A stretch of 47,052 nt of DNA from Megamonas hypermegale_A (GTDB lineage: Bacteria > Bacillota > Negativicutes > Selenomonadales > Selenomonadaceae). The stretch is taken from the NCBI RefSeq assembly GCF_030371585.1, contig NZ_JAUDCE010000016.1; one strand, 5' to 3'. Made by a program: the position numbers and the translations under genes. The notes below the pieces were generated by a model. It was not told the origin of the DNA. It made no database searches and worked only from the letters and a program-made list of their open reading frames with translations. Positions 42,283-47,052 of the stretch are shown piece by piece (the first letter of the stretch is position 1; each line of letters begins with the position of its first letter).

Positions 42283-43119
42283 TTATGTGTTTGCAAATAA
42301 ATTATCCTCAAAGATTTCCGGCAAATCGTACTTCCGCTTGCGCCGCCGCTTTTTCATGCAGGTCGCGCCCACGTGGATGAGCGTATAGCGCTGTATGCGG
42401 CAGCCTTCCCAGCAGTCACCGCTATCCGCCCAGCCGTAGCCGTTGTATATGCTGTTCTTATCGAGCACATAACCTTGAATGGATTTCGGGTCCTGCTTCC
42501 ACGTCTTTGCCTTTACGATGCGTTTTTCGATTACGGGCATTTTCAGATTTAGTGAAGCACAAAACCGCTTTTTATGGATTTTATCTTTGCGGTAGAACGT
42601 TTCACAGCTGTTTTTTATCAGATAGTCGGCGATTTTGCGGTAATCGACATAATTGTATTCATTCACGTATAAATGCTTGAAATGACACCCGCCGCCCGAA
42701 ATTTTATGCCACGTTTCGGCGATGCGCTGCGTGTCGAATTTATTTAGCACTATATGAAAATGCACCATGCCGCGCTTACTCCGCCCTGCCGTGTAGATGT
42801 ATTTCACTTCCATGCCGGCCTTTTTATACAGACGGCGCAGATACACGAGAAACAGGCTGATATCTTTTCGTGCCGTCTCCGGTTCGATTACCTTTCTTGC
42901 CGGATAGGTCAGCGTCGCCCACAAATCACCGCGGGTAAAATTCTCCGCTATCTTCCAGCCGCAGACTCTCGCCGCTTTCTTATCCTGGTACTTAATCTGC
43001 TTCAGTGGAGTTTTGCGCTCTGCCGGAGAGTTGTATATTTTTTTCCCAATTCTGCCGGAATAATATTTGTATACCTCTATGCAGTTATTCATGAAAACTT
43101 TAGCTTCTACATATGACAT
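42283..43119 (-). CDS. HUH-type rolling-circle replication initiator
   Basis: 278 residues from ATG 43119, after GGTGA. The three Rep motifs are visible: motif 1 LWATLTYP (66-73), the HUH motif VHFHIVLN with H120 and H122, and motif 3 IADYLIKN with Y166 and K169. A basic end, KKRRRKRKYDLP, may bind DNA. Such enzymes nick one strand at an origin to start rolling-circle replication. It is far smaller than P2 gpA and looks like plasmid or small-phage Reps. Longer frame to 43131 lacks a ribosome site. Confidence 0.82.
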   Translation of the reverse strand: MSYVEAKVFMNNCIEVYKYYSGRIGKKIYNSPAERKTPLKQIKYQDKKAARVCGWKIAENFTRGDLWATLTYPARKVIEPETARKDISLFLVYLRRLYKKAGMEVKYIYTAGRSKRGMVHFHIVLNKFDTQRIAETWHKISGGGCHFKHLYVNEYNYVDYRKIADYLIKNSCETFYRKDKIHKKRFCASLNLKMPVIEKRIVKAKTWKQDPKSIQGYVLDKNSIYNGYGWADSGDCWEGCRIQRYTLIHVGATCMKKRRRKRKYDLPEIFEDNLFANT

Positions 43120-43139
43120 ATAAATCACCATTAAAGTTT

Positions 43140-43352
43140 TAATATTTTTTGACTGTTCATCTAAATAATACCTTTAACAAGGTATCTAAAAGGCTTTCCC
43201 AGCCTTTTTCAATTTGACTTATGCCACAACAAAAGGTATACTTTTCTTAGAGATTTTAGTGGCTTCTATGTATTCTGCTTCAACTTTTAGTTGAGGCAGA
43301 TTTTTTTGTAAATTTTTAGAGTACCCGACAATGTGTCAGGTACTCTTTTTTA
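43140..43352. other. Hairpin-rich intergenic region between Rep and TubZ, candidate origin
   Basis: No gene is seen in about 210 bases. Hairpins follow one another: ATACCTT/AAGGTAT (about 43171-43187), AAAAGGCT/AGCCTTTT (about 43187-43208), CTGCTTCAAC/GTTGAGGCAG (about 43278-43302) and GAGTACCCGAC/GTCAGGTACTC (about 43319-43346). The last two are followed by T runs on the plus strand, so they can stop rightward transcripts. TAATATTTTTTG near 43139 resembles nick-site AT-rich motifs. It could be the double-strand origin of the HUH Rep. Confidence 0.5.
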
Positions 43353-43412
43353 TGTGAACTTGGAATATCCGGAACGATTTTTATCGCTGGAGAGACTAAG
43401 ATGTACAGGGGG

Positions 43413-44492
43413 TCAAAGATTATATTTGTCCCAGATATTTTCCAAAGTTTCTTCCGGTTCCTTTTTCGGATTAGCATCTTCTTTCGGCGCGGAACTTTGC
43501 AGGAAACTCATATCCGCCGTCAGTTCCAGCTTGCTGCTTTGACTTTTAGCGATACTATCCTTATTTTTATTCACGATATCGGCGATTTGATTGAGCCGCG
43601 TCTGCGGATAGGACAGCCCGCTGATACAGATGAAATTGCGGCCGCGTTTATTATATGTCGTGAAATTGTCTATCGGCGTGCCAATGGCTTTCTGCAATTC
43701 CTGATTTACTTCTTCAGCACTAAGCTCCTCATCGGCGAGCGACAGAGCCGTGTACTGCAAAACATTATCTCTTTCCCGTTTAACGAAGATACTGTTGTTT
43801 TGCAGACTATCAAGTAGCCGTGCCACCGTATTTTTGCCCGCCGGTATGGCAGTCATGACCGCCATATTGTGAGCCGACAAAGTCTTTTTGATTTCGGAAA
43901 AATCTATGTTGCCTTTTGTCGACTTGTCGCTTGCCGGAATATGCAGAAACTCATCCAGATAAGCCACAAATTCCTTATTTATCATGTACTTGTCTTCAAA
44001 CTCGTTGTTATCGAGTACGAAGCAAGCACCGCTTTTCTTCACATTGGCAATTTCACCGAAACAGCAGTAAGCGTTGGAATTCGCCTGGATACTTTCCTTT
44101 GCAGATGGCAGAATAACCGCCATGCAGATGATTTTATCCTTGTATTTCGGATTATTGGACAGAATGTCCGTCAAAATCGGCCCCATACTGCTGCCGGTGC
44201 CGCCACTTGCCGTGAAAATGACAAAAATTATCTCCACGCCGTCGCCGCAGCTGTCAATCTGCTTGTCGATATTGATGAAATCCATGCGGATGAGCTGCCT
44301 GCCGATGCTTCTGTCCTTGCTACAGCCCTCGCCGCCCGGAATATGGTATTTGTGCTTCAAGATTAATGTGTCAAGGTCTTCCTTACTGGTGTTGATGGCG
44401 AGCGTCCTGTACCCTCGCACCTCCAGCTCCTGGCAGAAATTCCCGCCGCCTTGACCAATACCGATACATAAAATTTTTTCTTTAATGCTCAT
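43413..44492 (-). CDS. tubZ: TubZ-like partition GTPase (phage tubulin)
   Basis: 359 residues. The tubulin/FtsZ fold is indicated by ILCIGIGQGGGN (first loop), the signature SGGTGSS at 96-102 and the T7-loop type NIDFSE at 195-200, where N-x-D-x-x-E is the TubZ form of the catalytic loop. A charged, flexible C-terminal tail with LENIWDKYNL follows. TubZ polymers move plasmid or prophage DNA by treadmilling. TubR-like gene and tandem repeats lie directly upstream. AAAGGAA precedes ATG 44492. Not FtsZ: sequence outside the core is unlike it. Confidence 0.85.
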   Translation of the reverse strand: MSIKEKILCIGIGQGGGNFCQELEVRGYRTLAINTSKEDLDTLILKHKYHIPGGEGCSKDRSIGRQLIRMDFINIDKQIDSCGDGVEIIFVIFTASGGTGSSMGPILTDILSNNPKYKDKIICMAVILPSAKESIQANSNAYCCFGEIANVKKSGACFVLDNNEFEDKYMINKEFVAYLDEFLHIPASDKSTKGNIDFSEIKKTLSAHNMAVMTAIPAGKNTVARLLDSLQNNSIFVKRERDNVLQYTALSLADEELSAEEVNQELQKAIGTPIDNFTTYNKRGRNFICISGLSYPQTRLNQIADIVNKNKDSIAKSQSSKLELTADMSFLQSSAPKEDANPKKEPEETLENIWDKYNL

Positions 44493-44512
44493 CAAAATTG
44501 TTCCTTTCTCTA

Positions 44513-44538
44513 AAAAAGGCAGGCAATACGCGCCTGCC
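44513..44538 (-). terminator. Intrinsic terminator between tubR and tubZ
   Basis: On the minus strand GGCAGGC, seven bases and GCCTGCC run into TTTTTT, 20 bases before the tubZ start. No promoter is obvious after it, so tubZ would depend on read-through. Confidence 0.8.
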
Positions 44539-44543
44539 TTCGC

Positions 44544-44804
44544 TTATTTTTCGTTTCGGATTTCTTCCAGTGCTTTTATCCCGGTTTCCGTTATATAATA
44601 ACTGTTCGCCTTGCCGACTTTGATACCCGGTGCGACGTATCCCAGATTTAATAAAACCTGTATATTGCGATAAACCGTATCCGGAATATAATCTCCCGGC
44701 AACCGCTTGGCCAACTCGTTTTTCGTCAGACCGCGCAGTTTTTTCACCGCCTTAGAAGAATTAAGCTCTGCCAAAATCCATATTTGCAATCTTGGTAAAT
44801 TCAT
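44544..44804 (-). CDS. tubR: TubR-like winged-helix protein
   Basis: 86 residues: LRGLTKNELAKRLPGDYIPDTVYRNIQVLLNLGYVAPGIKVGKANSYYITETGIKALEEI, a clear winged helix with a wing YYITETG. It is directly upstream of tubZ and directly downstream of a 12-copy 10-bp repeat array, as TubR genes are. TubR binds the centromere and links it to TubZ, and represses the operon. The name rests on context more than on sequence. Confidence 0.72.
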   Translation of the reverse strand: MNLPRLQIWILAELNSSKAVKKLRGLTKNELAKRLPGDYIPDTVYRNIQVLLNLGYVAPGIKVGKANSYYITETGIKALEEIRNEK

Positions 44805-44810
44805 TTTTTC

Positions 44811-44930
44811 AACTCGTATTTATTCGTATTTTCTTGTATTTGTTCGTTTTTTATCGTATTTACTCGGACTTATTCGGACTTACTCGAAATTTATCGGAGT
44901 TTGTCGGAACAGCTCGTTTTTCTTCGGTAG
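44811..44930. repeat. Twelve tandem 10-bp repeats, candidate tubC centromere
   Basis: Twelve units of exactly 10 bp follow without a gap. TCG occupies units' positions 4-6 (TTG in the third unit): for example TATTCGTATT, TGTTCGTTTT, TACTCGGACT, TTATCGGAGT and TCTTCGGTAG. One unit per helical turn would place every site on one DNA face. It ends six bases before the tubR start codon, so it also covers the expected operator. Confidence 0.85.
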
Positions 44931-44975
44931 CTTTTTAAAGCTGAATTTGCTATAATGTAAGCGACAAATAAATCA

Positions 44976-45290
44976 TCATTCATTGTTTGAATTAGCTGAT
45001 ACCCTAATATCTGCTAATTCTTTTTTTATGCCGATTTTTATCTGCTGTCCCGGCTGAAGATATTCTTCAATATGCGGATTGTTCTGTTTCATCTCATAGA
45101 TGAACGCCTGAATGTTTTCCTCATCTCCGATGCACCTGTCTGCTATCCGCCAAAGCGTATCACCTTCCTGCACCGTGTAGACAATCTCCGTCATCGGCGG
45201 CGAAGATTTCTCCGCGGCGCCAAAACCGACGGCGGCGACTGCACCGGCTGCCGCAAAAGCCAAAATCCTGCGATAACGATATAATTTCAT
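44976..45290 (-). CDS. Membrane-anchored LysM protein
   Basis: 104 residues from ATG 45290, after AAGGAGTGATTTAT. A basic start, a hydrophobic stretch (ILAFAAAGAVAAVGFGAA) as signal anchor, and one LysM domain (YTVQEGDTLWRIADRCIG... NNPHIEEYLQPGQQIKI). It should bind peptidoglycan outside the membrane. Lysogenic conversion, such as a surface change or exclusion, is possible. Same operon as tubR and tubZ. Confidence 0.8.
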   Translation of the reverse strand: MKLYRYRRILAFAAAGAVAAVGFGAAEKSSPPMTEIVYTVQEGDTLWRIADRCIGDEENIQAFIYEMKQNNPHIEEYLQPGQQIKIGIKKELADIRVSANSNNE

Positions 45291-45315
45291 ATAAATCACT
45301 CCTTAATGTATTCTT

Positions 45316-45447
45316 GATGTGCAACGTACACCCCGCAACGGGTAGATTTTTCTGAAACAATTTTTAGCATACATATTGACGGATTGGAGATTTCCTTGAC
45401 CAAGCACGATATTAAGTTGTCTTGTTGCGGGGCTTACGCTGCACATC
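45316..45447. repeat. 24-bp imperfect inverted repeat with an 84-base centre
   Basis: Arms 45316-45339 and 45424-45447 match at 21 of 24 positions and contain GCACATC/GATGTGC ends and CCCCGCAAC/GTTGCGGGG cores. GC-rich arms stand out from the AT-rich surroundings. It could be a replication or transfer site, a regulatory RNA, or a miniature element. No gene is inside. Confidence 0.65.
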
Positions 45448-45465
45448 ATCTAAAATCTGCTGTAA

Positions 45466-45825
45466 TCATTCATTTACAGCTTTATTGATAGTCATATCGT
45501 CTTTCAGTTTATAAACAAGTTCACGCGGAAATAGATATACAGGTCTTGAGCTTGTCGAGTCCAGCGACTTTTTTATAACCGGCAGTTTCCGCTCATGGAT
45601 TAAACGTACAATGAACGCATTGCTTTTGCACCGGAAATAGTCGGCGACTTCCTCCGTCGTCCAATTCGGATTGTCTTCATACGGCTTTTTATGGTTGAGC
45701 TGTTCTTTCGTATACTCAAGCTCTGCATACAAGTCCCGGATTAATTTATCCTTCTCATCTTCCAGACGCCGACCGTACTCAAAATTATTCACGACTGAGC
45801 GATATCTGAATTCCAAATCTTTCAT
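45466..45825 (-). CDS. Excisionase/MerR-like DNA-binding protein
   Basis: 119 residues. An N-terminal coiled part (LEDEKDKLIRDLYAELEYTKEQL) is followed by a winged-helix of the excisionase type, NWTTEEVADYFRCKSNAFIVRLIHERKLPVIKKS. It could be an excision factor for one of the recombinases or an early regulator. Confidence 0.65.
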   Translation of the reverse strand: MKDLEFRYRSVVNNFEYGRRLEDEKDKLIRDLYAELEYTKEQLNHKKPYEDNPNWTTEEVADYFRCKSNAFIVRLIHERKLPVIKKSLDSTSSRPVYLFPRELVYKLKDDMTINKAVNE

Positions 45826-45904
45826 ATACTCACCTCGTTTCTAACTTTTAAGGAGTTTGGCGGTTTGACCACCCACCGCCGAAGGATTTTGGAGAAATTA
45901 TAAA

Positions 45905-45970
45905 GGTAATAGCTAGGCATATACATTTTTTCACAAATATGATATAATCTTATTGGTAATAGTTTGGCAT
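45905..45970 (+). promoter_or_regulatory. Direct repeats GGTAATAGNTNGGCAT around a rightward promoter
   Basis: GGTAATAGCTAGGCAT (45905-45920) and GGTAATAGTTTGGCAT (45955-45970) differ at two positions and are 50 bp apart start to start. TATAAT at 45943-45948 faces right, with a weak -35 near 45920. Probable paired operators. Confidence 0.55.
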
Positions 45971-46012
45971 TTAAAAGGCTGACCTGTTTTTTAACGGGTC
46001 GGCTTTTTTTAT
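45955..46012 (+). ncRNA. Possible short rightward RNA ending at a strong hairpin
   Basis: From the promoter at 45943 a transcript would start near 45955 and reach a hairpin (GGCTGACCTGT with ACGGGTCGGCT, allowing G-U pairs) followed by TTTTTTT at about 46003-46009. That gives an RNA of about 55 bases, antisense to the end of the XRE gene. It may also serve only as a terminator for opposing transcription. Confidence 0.4.
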
Positions 46013-46450
46013 TGCCGTAAACAGCAGGGAAATAGTGCTTTTCATCAACGGCTTTAAGCCTTTTTCTCTGATTTTGACGAATAATCCCTGTTCCGTGCCG
46101 TCGATTTTGTTATCCTGCCCGATAACAACTAATTGCGGAATGTAATCCTTCTGCATCGCGTTGACGCTGGCAAAACTGGATAAAATATTCTGCGACAGGC
46201 AACAATTATTATCAATCTTCGGCAACCACATCCTGCCGCAAGCGTTATCCTGCGTCCAGTAATAAATTATTGCCGGGCACTTATAAACCTGTGCCATACG
46301 AACCGCCATCTCATCATCAACGCCGACTGAGCCGTTTTCATATGATGCCAAAGTCCGCTCACTCACACTCAGTAGTCTTGCCGCCGTCACTTTCGACAAA
46401 CCTGCTTTAAGTCTGCTGTCTTTTATAACAGTATGGAAATAAGTCTGCAT
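45971..46450 (-). CDS. XRE-family regulator
   Basis: 159 residues from ATG 46450, after GGAGGTGAGAGGT. The HTH is SRLKAGLSKVTAARLLSVSERTLASYENGSVGVDDEMAVRMAQVY. A second domain of unknown fold follows (CPAIIYYWTQDNACGRMWLP). It is the second regulator of the leftward early operon. It may bind the GGTAATAG repeats beside its stop codon. Confidence 0.8.
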   Translation of the reverse strand: MQTYFHTVIKDSRLKAGLSKVTAARLLSVSERTLASYENGSVGVDDEMAVRMAQVYKCPAIIYYWTQDNACGRMWLPKIDNNCCLSQNILSSFASVNAMQKDYIPQLVVIGQDNKIDGTEQGLFVKIREKGLKPLMKSTISLLFTAIKKADPLKNRSAF

Positions 46451-46489
46451 ACCTCTCACCTCCCTTCAAGGTACAATAATCTTTGAGCC

Positions 46490-46649
46490 ATACCGCAACA
46501 TCCAGCACAGTTAAGAACATTAACCGTAACATTTAATGTACGGAAACTAGTAATCGGAAACACTTTGACACTGGAACTTAGTATCCGCTAATTGATAAAC
46601 AACAACAGATACTGTACGGAAACAAACATACGCTGGATGCTGCGGTATA
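46490..46649. repeat. 17-bp inverted repeat enclosing GTACGGAAAC direct repeats
   Basis: Arms 46490-46506 and 46633-46649 match at 16 of 17 positions. Inside are GTACGGAAAC at 46538-46547 and 46614-46623, the related ATCGGAAAC at 46553-46561, and a CCGTA/TACGG dyad near 46524-46543. About 190 bases here hold no gene. Control region between two regulator genes, or a replication site. Confidence 0.55.
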
Positions 46650-46659
46650 TTTCAAATCA

Positions 46660-46869
46660 TCAATCACACATTTTGTGTGTCAATTCGTCAAAAAAAATAT
46701 TCATATCAAAATCTGGATATTTTTCTTTAAATTTTTTTAGAAAAGAACGGCTTGGTAATCTTGCACCAAATTCGATTTTTTCATATAACGATTGCGATAC
46801 GCCTATATTTTGTGCCATAGTTTTTGTAGTATATCCGTTTTCTTTTCTAAACTTTGCTAAGCATTTCAT
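46660..46869 (-). CDS. Small XRE-family phage regulator (Cro-like)
   Basis: 69 residues: LAKFRKENGYTTKTMAQNIGVSQSLYEKIEFGARLPSRSFLKKFKEKYPDFD is a full XRE HTH. It is the first gene of the leftward operon and faces a rightward gene across the operator cluster, so it is probably the Cro-like member of the switch. An operator copy, ACACATTTTGTGTGT, lies just behind its start-distal end at 46670-46684. Confidence 0.85.
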   Translation of the reverse strand: MKCLAKFRKENGYTTKTMAQNIGVSQSLYEKIEFGARLPSRSFLKKFKEKYPDFDMNIFFDELTHKMCD

Positions 46870-46892
46870 ATATTAATATCACTTCCTCATCA

Positions 46893-47014
46893 ACACGTTT
46901 TGTGTATCATCTGTTTAAAATATACTACACTTTTTGTGTTAAGTCAATACTATAAGATAAATAAATACACATTTTGCATTATACAGTTACACTACACTTT
47001 TTGTGTTGTATAAT
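46893..47014. promoter_or_regulatory. Divergent lysogeny switch with operator array
   Basis: ACAC-N-TTTTGTGT-type sites start at 46893, 46926, 46967 (imperfect) and 46994, with one more at 46670. The leftward promoter is TTGACT (46942-46947), 17 bases, TATATT (46919-46924), with an operator inside the spacer. The rightward promoter is TTACAC (46987-46992), 16 bases, TATAAT (47009-47014), also with an operator in the spacer. Confidence 0.85.
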
Positions 47015-47032
47015 TAAATAAGGGGAAATATT

Positions 47033-47052
47033 ATGAAACGATTAAAAGAACT
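47033..47052 (+). CDS. Start of a rightward regulator gene (cut by the window edge)
   Basis: ATG 47033 follows AGGGGAAAT and opens MKRLKEL, an XRE-like beginning. By position it should be the CI-type lysogeny repressor. Only seven codons are in the window. Confidence 0.6.

Noticed and set aside
44811..44930. CRISPR array
   Set aside because: Units are 10 bp with no spacers and no cas genes; it is a tandem iteron array.
36000..45200. CCGCCAAA motif repeated many times
   Set aside because: It occurs mostly within genes where it fits common codons, and is not clearly placed or oriented, so a Chi- or uptake-type signal could not be supported by eye.

Overview
The window joins two things. Positions 1 to about 9,245 are ordinary chromosome of a low-to-mid GC Firmicute, probably Negativicutes-like from the protein flavour (an inference only; no rRNA or tRNA gene was seen). 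This part holds dnaE, a DUF5713 gene, a U32 peptidase, a class-III aminotransferase, an HD-domain protein and an orphan HicB antitoxin. It ends in a 3' fragment of a Bax-inhibitor-1/YccA-type gene. From about 9,245 to the right edge the DNA is a temperate myovirus-like prophage whose right end lies outside the window. The broken BI-1 gene and three GGGCACA-type repeats at 9360-9387 mark the left attachment end.

The late region (34,079 down to 9,419) is transcribed leftward. Terminase, a lambda-type head module (portal, ClpP-like protease/scaffold, gpD-like decoration, gpE-like capsid, gpZ-like) and a P2-type contractile tail (sheath, tube, E/E' frameshift pair, tape measure, X, D, V, PAAR tip, U, W, J, I, fibre) are followed by lysis genes and a Rha-family gene. 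Behind the tail fibre gene lies a compact array of six silent alternative fibre C-termini in alternating orientation (13,273-14,693). Each starts at a copy of a 10-bp core, ACAGTGGGGA. A tyrosine recombinase gene sits beside the array. This reads as a phage shufflon for receptor switching.

Between 34,254 and 37,011 is a cargo zone: a higBA-type toxin-antitoxin pair, a hicB fragment cut by an IS605-type right end that resembles an orphan TnpB guide RNA, a ribbon-helix-helix regulator with its own operator, and live and dead rha copies. From 46,869 down to 37,064 runs a leftward early operon with XRE regulators, a LysM membrane protein, a TubR/TubZ-like partition pair with twelve 10-bp tandem repeats (44,811-44,930), an HUH-type replication initiator, zinc-finger proteins, a methyltransferase-like protein, a second tyrosine recombinase, a RecU-type resolvase and a sigma-like late regulator.

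The right edge is a divergent lysogeny switch with five copies of an ACAC-N-TTTTGTGT operator. Taken together, the element looks able to integrate but also carries replication and type III partition genes, so a phage-plasmid lifestyle is plausible. The two most interesting systems are the tail-fibre shufflon and the TubZRC plus HUH-Rep module.
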